37,436 nucleotides of DNA from Pseudomonas sp. ISL-84 (GTDB lineage Bacteria; Bacillota; Bacilli; Bacillales; Cytobacillaceae), in contig JAGGRA010000061.1 in assembly GCA_018613035.1 (NCBI GenBank), positions 1-37,436 of the forward strand, given 5' to 3'. A program made the translations under genes and the position numbers. Below the pieces are notes generated by a model. The model made no database searches. It was not told the origin of the DNA and worked only from the letters and a program-made list of their open reading frames with translations. Positions 25,427-34,041 of the stretch are shown here, one piece after another. Every line of letters begins with the position of its first letter. Position 1 is the stretch's first letter.

Positions 25427-26270
25427 TGGCAGTGCTCCAATGAAAGACGATTTCCTTCAGTTTCTCCCAGTCAAGATGCTTCACCATGCCCTCAGCCAGT
25501 TCATCGTATTTTCTATCGGCCACTGTACCCTCGGCCTCATGACTTTCAACGTTGGAAAGTGAATCCTCTACTGGAATATGGTGATTTTTTATGTATGGAA
25601 GGACACCCAGTACCGGCAGCTTTGTTTTATTTTCAATCCACTCGATCCCATCCTCGAACAGCTCCAGTTGACCGTGAAATTTATTAATAATAATGCCCTG
25701 CACCCGTTGTCTTTCTTCTGGAGAAAACAGCTCCAAAGTTCCGACAATGCTTGCAAACACTCCGCCCCTTTCAATATCGGCGACTAAAACTACCGGCACA
25801 TCTGCCATCTCAGCTGCCTTCATATTGACGAGTTCTTTTTCTTTTAAATTGATTTCGACCGGGCTTCCCGCACCTTCCATAACGAGAAGATCGTAATCCC
25901 TGCTTAATTTTTCAAGGGCCATCTGAATTGTTTCCAATCCTGCTTGATAAAAAGAATCCTTATAGCACCTCCCCGTAACTGTTCCTATGGGGTCTCCAAG
26001 TAGAACAACCTCAGACTTCTGGTCATGCTTAGGTTTTAATAGGATGGGGTTCATCCACTCGCTTGCCGCAGTTTTTGCTGCTTCTGCCTGTAGCCCCTGG
26101 GCTCTGCCAATTTCCTTTCCCTCGTTTGTTGTATATGTAAAATTGCACATGTTTTGCGATTTAAAGGGAGCCACCCTGTATCCTTCGTTCGCAAATGCCC
26201 GGCATAGGGCAGTTGAGATCAGGCTTTTCCCGACATCCGATGACGTTCCCTGAACCATAATTCCTTTCAT
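25413..26270 (-). CDS. cobQ: Cobyric acid synthase, glutaminase domain deleted (CobQ/CbiP remnant)
   Basis: CobQ amidates adenosylcobyrinic a,c-diamide four times; it normally has about 500 residues, an N-terminal P-loop synthetase domain and a C-terminal glutaminase domain. This product has 285. Residues 1 to about 228 match the synthetase domain: [10 protein letters not shown]-loop, [79 protein letters not shown]. Then, after [10 protein letters not shown], the sequence jumps to [21 protein letters not shown], the extreme C-terminus of CobQ. The glutaminase domain, with its catalytic Cys and His, is cleanly absent in frame. It may be inactive, ammonia-dependent or given another task. It overlaps cobU by ATGA. 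Confidence 0.85.
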   Translation of the reverse strand: MKGIMVQGTSSDVGKSLISTALCRAFANEGYRVAPFKSQNMCNFTYTTNEGKEIGRAQGLQAEAAKTAASEWMNPILLKPKHDQKSEVVLLGDPIGTVTGRCYKDSFYQAGLETIQMALEKLSRDYDLLVMEGAGSPVEINLKEKELVNMKAAEMADVPVVLVADIERGGVFASIVGTLELFSPEERQRVQGIIINKFHGQLELFEDGIEWIENKTKLPVLGVLPYIKNHHIPVEDSLSNVESHEAEGTVADRKYDELAEGMVKHLDWEKLKEIVFHWSTANEMA

Positions 26271-26827
26271 GCCGGTTCTCCTTTCATTTGAAGCGGAATG
26301 CCTGCCTCGATCAGAAAAGCTTTCTCAGCCTTCTCCGCCATTTTTTGATGAAGACTCCCTAATAATCTTCCATATATAAAAACAAGTTCATTTCCGCCCA
26401 TAGGTTCATTCAGCACTTCATTGCTGACAACAATGAAAGCTTTGCAGTCTCGTTGAATGTGTATAATCCCCTCAAGAATATCAGCGTCTATTTGCTTTTG
26501 AACAGCCGGATCCCTCCAGCGGTCTTCCGTCAAAAACAGCTCATTGTTCAAAAGAGTTGTTAAACAGTCGAGCAAAACAATATCATTTTTGCCAAAGACC
26601 CCTGATAGCTCTGCTAACCTCGAAGGCTTTTCCCATGAAGTCCATTTTAGGCTGCTGCTTTTCCGATCCTCTTGATGCCTTTGAATCCTTGCCTCCATTT
26701 CAGGATCATTGGCTTGCCCTGCAGCAATATACTGGAGATTTCCTCCTGTCTGTTTGGCTAAATCACAAGCCAAATTTTCAGCAAAAGAACTTTTTCCGCT
26801 CCTCACTCCGCCGGAAATGAAAATCAT
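26267..26827 (-). CDS. cobU: Adenosylcobinamide kinase / adenosylcobinamide-phosphate guanylyltransferase
   Basis: Phosphorylates adenosylcobinamide and adds GMP to give adenosylcobinamide-GDP, the CobS substrate. The 186-residue protein carries the CobU P-loop [16 protein letters not shown] at the N-terminus, [21 protein letters not shown] with the family His, [16 protein letters not shown], and [53 protein letters not shown] near the end. The last block has [13 protein letters not shown] where classical CobU has GxGIVP, so the guanylyltransferase part may differ; a second short CobU-like protein in the operon keeps GIVP. Start at 26827 overlaps the cobD stop as ATGA; a longer ATG at 26845 is less likely. 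Confidence 0.92.
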   Translation of the reverse strand: MIFISGGVRSGKSSFAENLACDLAKQTGGNLQYIAAGQANDPEMEARIQRHQEDRKSSSLKWTSWEKPSRLAELSGVFGKNDIVLLDCLTTLLNNELFLTEDRWRDPAVQKQIDADILEGIIHIQRDCKAFIVVSNEVLNEPMGGNELVFIYGRLLGSLHQKMAEKAEKAFLIEAGIPLQMKGEPA

Positions 26828-27903
26828 AGATGACTCTCCCTCCATTCTCCCATCGCCTCCATTAGCCGGTCATTATTTTCCGGCGCTTTAATTGCAAATC
26901 TTAGCCATTTTCCTCTCAATCCTGGAAAGTTCATTGTATGCCTCGGAATAATTCCCTTTTCCAGCAAATATTGAAAAAGCGGCAACTGATCATCCAACAC
27001 CGGATCCTTCAGCAAATAAAAGTTCACATCTGTAGATGAAACTGAGAAGTTGTGCTTTTGGTAAAAAAGGAATAGCCGCTCTTTCTCCATTTGGATCACT
27101 TCCCTTGTTAAGCGGAGATGCTGTTCACCTTCCAGACACCATTCTCCTGCTTTTAGTGCAAGAGCATTGACACTCCAATGAGGCTGAATGGCTGACACTT
27201 TTTCTATCAATTCCTCATTTGCCAGCAAATAACCAAGACGCAATCCAGGTACTGCAAACATCTTTGTCATGGACCTTAAAATCATGATAGATGGGTTATT
27301 TTTTATATAAGGGGTGATCGATTGATAGTCCTTTACAAAGTCATAAAAAGCCTCGTCAATCACCAGCAGGCAATGACGCTCCATGCATGCTTCTATTAGT
27401 TCCTTTACTGCTGATTCCGGATAATAAATACCGGTTGGATTATTCGGGTTACAGAAAAAAACAGCATCTGCATTCATAAGCTTTAAAGATAACGCTTCCA
27501 TATTCAGACACCATGTATCAGACTCCAACTGATGATAGGTGATCGTGCAGCCATTTACTTTACAGGCTGCTTCATATTCTGAAAACGCAGGCTGAACAAT
27601 TAGCACTCTTTTCCCTGCCATCATTCTGGCTATAAGAGAAATGAGCTCTGCTCCGCCATTGCCAACTAAAATTTGTGTATCTTTAACACCTGCAGCAAGT
27701 GCTAATTTCTTTTTTAAGGAAAGAGCATTTGGATCAGGGTAATCTGTAATAAAGTCAATAAGTGTGCCCCATCTTTCTTTTAATTCCGCCGGCGGTCCAA
27801 TGGGATTAATATTTGCACTAAAATCAATCCGCTTTTCAGGCAGCGGCATATCCATCGCTGCATATAAATATTGGGGATTAGATCCGTGCGGTGGCCATTT
27901 CAA
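26824..27903 (-). CDS. cobD: Threonine-phosphate decarboxylase CobD
   Basis: PLP-dependent enzyme that makes (R)-1-amino-2-propanol phosphate from threonine phosphate, the arm joined by CbiB. The 359-residue protein is of the aminotransferase class I/II fold: DFSANINPIGPP near the N-terminus, ILVGNGGAELISLIARM, FFCNPNNPTGIYY, LVIDEAFYDFV, then MILRSMTKMFAVPGLRLGYLLA, in which the Lys of SMTKMF carries PLP. WLRFAIKAPENNDRLMEAM lies at the end. The start is TTG (27903), seven bases after GGAGGG inside cbiB, which it overlaps by 26 bases. Histidinol-phosphate aminotransferase is the near alternative; the cobalamin context decides. Confidence 0.93.
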   Translation of the reverse strand: MKWPPHGSNPQYLYAAMDMPLPEKRIDFSANINPIGPPAELKERWGTLIDFITDYPDPNALSLKKKLALAAGVKDTQILVGNGGAELISLIARMMAGKRVLIVQPAFSEYEAACKVNGCTITYHQLESDTWCLNMEALSLKLMNADAVFFCNPNNPTGIYYPESAVKELIEACMERHCLLVIDEAFYDFVKDYQSITPYIKNNPSIMILRSMTKMFAVPGLRLGYLLANEELIEKVSAIQPHWSVNALALKAGEWCLEGEQHLRLTREVIQMEKERLFLFYQKHNFSVSSTDVNFYLLKDPVLDDQLPLFQYLLEKGIIPRHTMNFPGLRGKWLRFAIKAPENNDRLMEAMGEWRESHL

Positions 27904-28843
27904 TGATCATCCCTCCAGCCCATAAAATGATTAAAAACGTGAAAACTGACCGTTTCATAATAGCGATAGAATCCAAGATATGTTCTTTTTCGAGGAAAAC
28001 ATGATGTTCACCTATTATGGCCCGATTAGAAAGGACTCCTTTATAAAAATTAATGCCTCCAAGCTGGACACCAAGGAGTGCCGCTGTTGCTGCTTCACCC
28101 CAGCCGCTATTTGGACTTGGGTGCTTTCTTGCATCCCGAAGTAAAAGCCCCCAAGCCTCCCCCGCTGGAGTTTGTTTGGGCTTGCTGCTAAGGAGCATGC
28201 AAAACGCAGTTAATCTGCTTGGAATCCAATTGGCTGCATCATCAACAATGGCCGATGCCCAGCCAAACTTTGCATATCTCTCATTCCGATAGCCTACCAT
28301 ACTGTCACACGTATTGATGGCTCTGTAAATAAGAGCGAGAGGCGCCCCGCCTATCAATGCCCAGAACAGCGGAGCGGTAATGCCATCACTCGTATTTTCT
28401 GCAACTGTTTCGACCGCAGCCCGAACAACTCCGGACTCATCCAGGCAATCAGTGTCCCTTCCGACAATATAGGAAAGTTTTTGGCGCGCATCTTCTATAT
28501 CGCCCTTTCTTAATGGCTCATATACAGCCACAGCTGCTTCTTTCAGGCTCTTTTGGGCAATCGCTGCTGAAATAAGGATGCCTTCCGCCAGAATGCCTGC
28601 AATCGGATGAATCTTATAACAAAAGCTGGTAAAAAGCACTGAAATCCCGGCTACTATAAACAAAACGATTCCCAGCATGGCGACTCCTTTTAATCTTTTG
28701 CAGTTCCCTTTGTTAAGTGCTTTTTCGAGTGTATGTATAAAAGAACCCATCCATCTGACCGGATGCGGCCAATCTGGAGGGTCCCCAATCAGCAAATCTA
28801 TTACATATGCTAAGATAATGGCGAACAAATGATAAATAATCAT
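27878..28843 (-). CDS. cbiB: Adenosylcobinamide-phosphate synthase CbiB
   Basis: Membrane enzyme that joins adenosylcobyric acid and aminopropanol phosphate. The 321-residue sequence shows the family opening YVIDLLIGDPPDWPHPVRWMGSFIHTLEK, KLSYIVGRDTDCLDESGVVRAAVETVAENTSDGITAPLFWALIGGAPLALIYRAINTCDSMVGYRNERYAKFGWASA, then HPSPNSGWGEAATAALLGVQLGG, and has five or so hydrophobic helices. These are all hallmark blocks. It starts in an ATGA overlap with the btuD-cbiZ gene. Together with the upstream CbiZ domain it makes possible a cut-and-rebuild of imported corrinoids. Confidence 0.96.
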   Translation of the reverse strand: MIIYHLFAIILAYVIDLLIGDPPDWPHPVRWMGSFIHTLEKALNKGNCKRLKGVAMLGIVLFIVAGISVLFTSFCYKIHPIAGILAEGILISAAIAQKSLKEAAVAVYEPLRKGDIEDARQKLSYIVGRDTDCLDESGVVRAAVETVAENTSDGITAPLFWALIGGAPLALIYRAINTCDSMVGYRNERYAKFGWASAIVDDAANWIPSRLTAFCMLLSSKPKQTPAGEAWGLLLRDARKHPSPNSGWGEAATAALLGVQLGGINFYKGVLSNRAIIGEHHVFLEKEHILDSIAIMKRSVFTFLIILWAGGMIIEMATARI

Positions 28844-30312
28844 TGTTTAATCCTTCTTTTCGAGTTCTGAATTGCTTCAGCTGTACATTCATATACACCT
28901 TTCCCAACGACTTTACCAAGAGGTGTAATGGTGCCGGCATATTCCAGCTTTTCTCCCTGTTGTGTGGCAGCAATCAAAATACTATCAGTAGAGGTGCCAG
29001 TTGCAATCGTACCTGTTACAGCATCCATTACCTGCTGGTCCTGCATGGCCTTCGTTTTCGCTTCGGTGGCTGTCATAATACATTGGATAAAAGCTTCCTC
29101 TGTCATATTCCCATTGACAAAAACCCACGTATTGATTGTGCCTGGTGTCATGTGATAGGAGTGCTCCTTGCTTCTGGAGGCATCTATTGCATTTCCGACT
29201 CCTGCGGTTACAACAATATAAACAGAGAAATCCTCGTCCTCGTAAAGCCGGCAGCTAAAATCCTCCAAGTAAACGGCTGTCATCATTCCTACTGTTTCAC
29301 CAGGTTCAAACCCCTGCTTCTTAATATAGTCTGCCATTTCCAACCTATGGTCACTGCAATCATAATCCTTGCTGACATGCCTGTTGACAAAGTTCCGATT
29401 CCAGCCAGTCCCCGATCCAACAACCCCAGAGGACATGGTTCTCATAGGAATGGGTGATTGAAGGATCAGCATTTCCTCACTTTGCTGCAGCAAACTTTCA
29501 TCAATACGAATAAGTTTCTGCTCATCTGCTGCGGTCTTTTCCGGCACCAGCACCATTTGCGGGGCAGGCACTCTCGGGTGCGGCTGCTTTTCAATCCTTG
29601 TTTTATAAACATCCCGGATCCGCTCCTCTTTTAAAACCTCATTTGGAACGTGATCAATATTGATTTCACCATTTTCCAAAAGCAAAAGGCGATCGCAATA
29701 TAATCCAGCCAGATTCAAGTCATGAAAAATAGAAATAACCGTCAGCCCGCAGTCCTTTGCCCAGGTTTTTAATAAATCAAGGAGCTCCTTTTGATAGCTG
29801 AGGTCAAGATGGTTGGTTGGTTCATCCAGCAATAAAATCTCAGGATTTTGTGCGAGGGCCTGGGCCAAAAACACCCGCTGCCTTTCTCCTCCGGACAGCT
29901 GCTGGATATCCTGATTCTGAAACTTGGATATCCCAGTTTGTTCCATGACGCGGTTCACTGCTTCTTCATCCTCTATTGACCAGCTTTGAAACCAGCCTTT
30001 TTGATGGGCGTATCTTCCGAGGGAAACCGTTTCTTTGACCGTATAGGAAAATGCTTGTGAGGAATGCTGGGGCAGGACCGCTATGATTTTTGCAAGTTCC
30101 TTTGGAGAGTAGTCCTTAATCGACTTGCCCTTAATCATGACGTTCCCGGAGCTTACTGGCAGTATTCCGCTTAGCATCTTCAGCAGTGTGGTTTTTCCGC
30201 TTCCATTGGGGCCTAATATTCCAAAGAGCTCTCCTCTTCCCACTTCAAATGACACATTTTTCACTATGGATTTCCCGGCATATCCCCCGAACACTTTTTG
30301 AACGCTAAGCAT
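28840..30312 (-). CDS. btuD-cbiZ: Fusion of cobalamin ABC ATPase BtuD and adenosylcobinamide amidohydrolase CbiZ
   Basis: Two enzymes in one chain of 490 residues. Residues 1-255 are an ABC ATPase: Walker A GPNGSGKTT (34-42), Q-loop near 82, signature LSGGERQR (139-146), Walker B LLLDEP (160-165), then a switch-His in FHDLNLAGL. After a linker of about 15 residues rich in charged and Pro residues, residues 270-490 are a CbiZ domain: MSSGVVGSGTGWNRNFVNRHV, CSDHRLEMADYIKKQGF, GMMTAVYLEDFSC, VVTAGVGNAIDAS, PGTINTWVFVNGNMTEEAFI, ATGTSTDSILIAATQQGE. CbiZ cleaves adenosylcobinamide (and pseudo-B12 in some) to adenosylcobyric acid. The fusion thus joins uptake with remodelling. It starts near GAGG, three bases after btuC. 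Confidence 0.95.
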   Translation of the reverse strand: MLSVQKVFGGYAGKSIVKNVSFEVGRGELFGILGPNGSGKTTLLKMLSGILPVSSGNVMIKGKSIKDYSPKELAKIIAVLPQHSSQAFSYTVKETVSLGRYAHQKGWFQSWSIEDEEAVNRVMEQTGISKFQNQDIQQLSGGERQRVFLAQALAQNPEILLLDEPTNHLDLSYQKELLDLLKTWAKDCGLTVISIFHDLNLAGLYCDRLLLLENGEINIDHVPNEVLKEERIRDVYKTRIEKQPHPRVPAPQMVLVPEKTAADEQKLIRIDESLLQQSEEMLILQSPIPMRTMSSGVVGSGTGWNRNFVNRHVSKDYDCSDHRLEMADYIKKQGFEPGETVGMMTAVYLEDFSCRLYEDEDFSVYIVVTAGVGNAIDASRSKEHSYHMTPGTINTWVFVNGNMTEEAFIQCIMTATEAKTKAMQDQQVMDAVTGTIATGTSTDSILIAATQQGEKLEYAGTITPLGKVVGKGVYECTAEAIQNSKRRIKQ

Positions 30313-30314
30313 AT

Positions 30315-31373
30315 TTAACCTCTTCCTTCTGTCCGTCTATTCATTAATATGATGGCAAAAACAGGTGCCCCAATTAAAGCAGTAATGACACCAATAGGCA
30401 GCTCTGTTGGCGCAATAATTGTGCGGGCCACGAGATCAGCCATAATCAGGAATCCTGCTCCTGTTAAAATTGAAAGCGGTAATAAATGCCGATGATCCGG
30501 CCCCCATATCAAACGGGTAAGATGGGGAATCACAAGCCCAACAAATCCAATGGTCCCTGAAACAGCAACTGCTGCACCCGTTAAAATCGAACCGGCAATC
30601 AGAATCATCATCTTTCTTTTTTGCACATTCACCCCAATATGCTGGGCCCTTTCTTCCCCAAATGACATGGCATTCAATTCATTACTGTTCATCAAAAGGA
30701 TCAAAGAACCTATCAAAAAGAACGGAATCATGATTTTTATATAAGCCCAGCCCCGCATGGAGACACTTCCAAGCAGCCAGCTGATAATCTGCCTTAACTC
30801 TTCCCCCGTCAGCGCAATCATCAGGGAAATAAGGGCACCTAAAAAGGAACTGAAAATGATGCCTGTTAAAATAATGGTCTCAACTTTCATGGACCTTTCA
30901 ATCTGCCTTGCAAAAAGCAGGACAATAAAGATCGTCAAAAAAGAAAATAAAATACTCAATAATGGCAATGTAAATATTCCTGCTAGCGGGATGGAGATAT
31001 TAAAAAACAGGGTTAACACTGCTCCAACCGATGCACCGGATGAAACCCCGAGTGTATATGGATCAGCAAGCGGATTTCGCAGCAGCCCTTGAAAGGCGGC
31101 TCCCGCAATGGCGAGAGACGCTCCCACAAGACCTGCCAGCAAGACCCGTGGCAGCCGAATGCTCATGACAATATTTGTGTGCATAGGATCTGCCGCTTCA
31201 GTTGGAATCAAACGGAAAACCTCTGCGGCAATCACCTTTATAATGGTCATAGCCGGAACATTTACAGTTCCTATCGATACGCCAAGCAGCATCGCAAAAA
31301 TAAGAAAAGCAGCGGCTGCTATATAAGCTAAAACCTTATTATTTAAATGTTTCAGGGTAAACTGCTCTGGCAA
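30315..31373 (-). CDS. btuC: Cobalamin ABC transporter permease BtuC (FecCD family)
   Basis: Permease of the iron/B12 FecCD family, 352 residues, with ten hydrophobic segments. Diagnostic stretches: IRLPRVLLAGLVGASLAIAGAAFQGLLRNPLADPYTLGVSSGASVGAVL near residues 75-125, MSFGEERAQHIGVNVQK, VAVSGTIGFVGLVIPHLTRLIWGPDHRHLLPLSILTGAGFLIMADLVART, then PTELPIGVITALIGAPVFAIIL, which couples to the ATPase. The start is probably the TTG at 31373, close to GAGG and inside btuF (35-base overlap); the exact start is uncertain. It forms the membrane core with the BtuD domain and BtuF. Confidence 0.93.
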   Translation of the reverse strand: MPEQFTLKHLNNKVLAYIAAAAFLIFAMLLGVSIGTVNVPAMTIIKVIAAEVFRLIPTEAADPMHTNIVMSIRLPRVLLAGLVGASLAIAGAAFQGLLRNPLADPYTLGVSSGASVGAVLTLFFNISIPLAGIFTLPLLSILFSFLTIFIVLLFARQIERSMKVETIILTGIIFSSFLGALISLMIALTGEELRQIISWLLGSVSMRGWAYIKIMIPFFLIGSLILLMNSNELNAMSFGEERAQHIGVNVQKRKMMILIAGSILTGAAVAVSGTIGFVGLVIPHLTRLIWGPDHRHLLPLSILTGAGFLIMADLVARTIIAPTELPIGVITALIGAPVFAIILMNRRTEGRG

Positions 31374-32313
31374 GTTCCTCTACTCCTTCAATAATCCGCG
31401 GACCTGATCTGGTAACCATATCTGAATCCACATCGGTAACGTGCTCATCTTTCACAGCGCTGACATCCTGCCAGCCGTCACGATTTACGACTTCTCCCAC
31501 TGGGTCCTCAGTATAGTATCCATAAGTAGTTACGATCACATCCGGATTCCGCTCTACAATCGTTTCCGGATCAATTTTTACCCAGCCTTCTTCCGTTACA
31601 GCATTCTTTGCATTGATGGTGCTAAGCATTTCATCCATAAAGGTATTTTTGCCTGGTGAGTAAATCTCTGGAGCCGGAGCTACTTCTACATAAACTGACT
31701 TTCTGTTCTCCTCTTTAATTTGTGCTGCTTTAGCTTTTATTTCCTCAAGCTTTTTCTTCATGTCTTCCACCAGGTTTTCCGCTTCGGCCTTTTCACCGGA
31801 TGCTTCCCCAATCATCATGATGGACTCAAATACCTGGTCAAAATTCTCGGCATTGTTTACAACCAGCACTGGTATCCCGGCATCCTTCAGCTGCTGCAAG
31901 CCTGCGGCAGCCAGCTCTGCAGTAGACTCATGGGCCAGCACAAGTTCAGGGCTTAAAGAAATGATCTTCTCAACATTAAATTCCTGGCCGCCAATCTTTT
32001 CTTTCTCAGTTGCTTCTGACGGGTAATTATCAAAGTCGGAAACTCCTACCACTTCTTCTCCCAATCCTAATTCAAAAGCAATTTCCGTATTGCTTGGAAT
32101 CAGGGATACGATTCTTTCAGGCTTTGATTCAATAACTACTTCTTCATCAATAGCATCCTTTATCGTTACTGGAAAATCAGTTTTTTCCTCCCCAGCAGAC
32201 TGTTCTTCCTTAGCGGAATCATTCTTCTCAGGCTGCTCAGCACTCTCACCGCAGCCAGCCAGCACTCCTGCAGCAAGCAGCAAAGCCGCCAACAACGAAT
32301 AAAACTTCCTCAT
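31339..32313 (-). CDS. btuF: Cobalamin-binding lipoprotein BtuF
   Basis: Extracellular binding lipoprotein of a B12 transporter, 324 residues. The signal peptide ends in the lipobox LAGC with Cys21; an acidic linker of about 25 residues follows. The rest is the class III binding fold (two lobes on one long helix): ERIVSLIPSNTEIAFELGLGEEVVGVSDFDNYPSEA, KIGGQEFNVEKIISLSPELVLAHEST, then NTFMDEMLSTINAKNAV and RNPDVIVTTYGYY. The ATG follows GGGAGG at eight bases. First gene of the cobalamin operon, about 175 bases downstream of the riboswitch. Confidence 0.94.
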   Translation of the reverse strand: MRKFYSLLAALLLAAGVLAGCGESAEQPEKNDSAKEEQSAGEEKTDFPVTIKDAIDEEVVIESKPERIVSLIPSNTEIAFELGLGEEVVGVSDFDNYPSEATEKEKIGGQEFNVEKIISLSPELVLAHESTAELAAAGLQQLKDAGIPVLVVNNAENFDQVFESIMMIGEASGEKAEAENLVEDMKKKLEEIKAKAAQIKEENRKSVYVEVAPAPEIYSPGKNTFMDEMLSTINAKNAVTEEGWVKIDPETIVERNPDVIVTTYGYYTEDPVGEVVNRDGWQDVSAVKDEHVTDVDSDMVTRSGPRIIEGVEELARAVYPETFK

Positions 32314-32363
32314 CCTTCATTCCTCCCATACATTTCGACAAAATTCGGGTGGTACCTGGTACC

Positions 32364-32402
32364 AAAAAAAAAAACATCTCCTCGAATGGCAAGGAGATGT
32401 TT
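32364..32402 (-). terminator. Riboswitch-controlled terminator before btuF
   Basis: Minus-strand hairpin ACATCTCCT/AGGAGATGT (32392-32400 with 32374-32382), nine bp, followed by ten T residues. Its first arm (AAACATCTCC, 32402-32393) is also able to pair over ten bases with GGAGGTGTTT at 32459-32450, an antiterminator. The two folds exclude one another, so this is the switch of the cobalamin riboswitch. Confidence 0.88.
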
Positions 32403-32489
32403 GTGTGGTCATAATTCTCAATTATGTATGAAGAAAAGATGGCCGGACCAAACACCTCCCTATCCTCGTAGGTTTAAGGGTGCTTAAGA

Positions 32490-32690
32490 ATCAGGCAGGT
32501 CTCCTGGCTCATGGTCATTGCCGTTCTGCACCTTCCCATACGCATATGTACAGTGGATTTGCAGACGGCTCCCATTTACAGTGGCGGGACCGCGCTGGAT
32601 TTTCACCAGCTTCCCTATTAAGTCTTCAAAAGAATAATAGCCAATGGCCCTTACTCTCTTTAAGAAGACACCTGTTCTTTCGTGCATATA
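32490..32690 (-). ncRNA. Cobalamin (adenosylcobalamin) riboswitch
   Basis: Read on the minus strand, the conserved elements are in order: AAGCTGGTGAAAATCCAGCGCGG, the GCCACTG core (32585-32579), GTCTGCAAATCCACTGT, and the B12-box AGCCAGGAGACCTGCC (32509-32494). These are the diagnostic blocks of the cobalamin family. It controls the operon from btuF to cblS through the downstream terminator/antiterminator: with ligand bound, termination is expected. Confidence 0.95.
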
Positions 32691-32707
32691 TAATTTTTCT
32701 ATTTCCG

Positions 32708-32736
32708 ATTATACACCATCCAGCTTAAAATGTAAG
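32708..32736 (-). promoter_or_regulatory. Sigma-A-type promoter of the cobalamin operon
   Basis: Minus-strand CTTACA (32736-32731), 17-base spacer and TATAAT (32713-32708), about 15-20 bases ahead of the riboswitch fold. Perfect -10 and correct spacing. Confidence 0.7.
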
Positions 32737-32772
32737 AGAAATTTGCTGAATGTTGTAAAAAAGTTCAGCATA

Positions 32773-33549
32773 CTATCGGGAGTAAATCTTCCATTCTCTT
32801 GTTTTCTTATCGAACACAATCTTCGCTTCACAAGGCTCCTTCACGATCGATTCATATTCGTCATACATATCATCCATATTGGCAAAATCGCCTATTAACC
32901 AAATAGGAATTTCAATTCGTACCCGATTCTGATCGATGTCCTTTAACGACAGCACTGCCCCTTCTTTCATTAATGGCTTCAGTGAAAGAAGGACATCTCT
33001 TGAAATAGGCGGATACGTCTTTTTCTTTTTAATGCCGAGCAGCGTTTTTTCGACTTTCATTTGCCCCATTTTACCCGGGATCACTTCTCCGAGCATCCGG
33101 TAAAAATCATTCAAGTCCCTGTAATAGGTACGATTAAACCAGCCGTCATCAATGGCAAGGTACACATACCGATTACTCAAATAATTGTAAAACGGCGGCT
33201 TTAAGTGCTCTTTTACATGGCCAATATAAAGAAGCTCCGCGATTGCCTGGCCGGGAAGCTCATTTACAGCCTCCTCTTCCTCAAAATCGATCCAGCAAAA
33301 ATCGCCATAGCCGTAAACATCCTCTTCCACTAACCTTCCAAGCTTGTCTCTTGACACGTAATCGAACATCGTATGCATATTGTAATCGCCATGTTCATAA
33401 CGGTGCTTCAGCAATAGCAGATTATTAATCGAATCTGAAAGGGTTTGGACAAACTCCGCAAATTCAATTCCATATGTCATAACATACTGATCCTGTTCAT
33501 TAAGATGGATATAAATGAGATCACGAATAGCATGATTTCTTTTTTTCAA
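32773..33549 (-). CDS. Uncharacterised conserved Bacillus protein
   Basis: I do not recognise a named function. The product is about 258 residues, soluble, with a mixed alpha/beta look; conserved-looking parts are LIYIHLNEQDQYVMTYGIEFAEF, DFCWIDFEEEEAVNEL, AELLYIGHVKEHLKPPFYNYLSNRYVYLAIDDGWFNRTYYR and a C-terminal basic strand KIVFDKKTREWKIYS. No signal peptide or helix through the membrane. Start chosen at the TTG at 33549, eight bases after GGAGG; the longer ATG start (33600) places that site inside the gene. Homologues in Bacillus are sometimes named oxalate/formate antiporter, which does not fit this soluble sequence. It stands alone upstream of the cobalamin operon. Confidence 0.75.
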   Translation of the reverse strand: MKKRNHAIRDLIYIHLNEQDQYVMTYGIEFAEFVQTLSDSINNLLLLKHRYEHGDYNMHTMFDYVSRDKLGRLVEEDVYGYGDFCWIDFEEEEAVNELPGQAIAELLYIGHVKEHLKPPFYNYLSNRYVYLAIDDGWFNRTYYRDLNDFYRMLGEVIPGKMGQMKVEKTLLGIKKKKTYPPISRDVLLSLKPLMKEGAVLSLKDIDQNRVRIEIPIWLIGDFANMDDMYDEYESIVKEPCEAKIVFDKKTREWKIYSR

Positions 33550-33600
33550 TGGCGAAACCTCCGAACCGTTAACAAGAGTAGGATATAAAGAAAAGCGCAA

Positions 33601-34041
33601 GGCGCCCGCCTATGAGGAACGCAGGAAAAAATGCCACATCCTCTCAAACGCTAACGCTTTTAGTAAAGTAAATTCTATCGAAGTATTCCTTCTGGAGCTG
33701 GACAGTTATCGAAAAAGACAGCTTCTGACTATGAAACTGTCTGTTTTCACATACGTGTATTTTCTCTTCTCTTATTGTAGCAAAAATATTTAAAAATATC
33801 TTTCCAGTTTAGAAAAATATTATTAGGTCTCCCGTTTAATTTCCATATACCCGCCTCCTGCACTATTTCAAAGTAAGCAAATCAACAAACTTTATTTATG
33901 GAATGCAAGAAACTATCTTAAGCTTCAATTCGTCTAACATATAGAACAACAAATGAATCTACGTCCAAACAGCCATTGTAAGGGGTATTTTTCTTTGTTA
34001 GGATAAAAATGTAAAAAGGTAGAGAAACCAGGTGTGTATGA
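33601..34041. other. Divergent 440-base intergenic region
   Basis: AT-rich. It holds the promoters for the uncharacterised gene (minus) and the SEDS gene (plus). A 7 bp inverted repeat, GACAGTT (about 33700) with AACTGTC (about 33741), encloses 30-odd bases. No gene, tRNA or clear riboswitch seen. Confidence 0.4.

Noticed and set aside
28843..29457. Plus-strand frame of 204 codons opposite cbiZ
   Set aside because: Antisense shadow of a conserved enzyme domain; composition is low in charged residues and no binding site precedes it.
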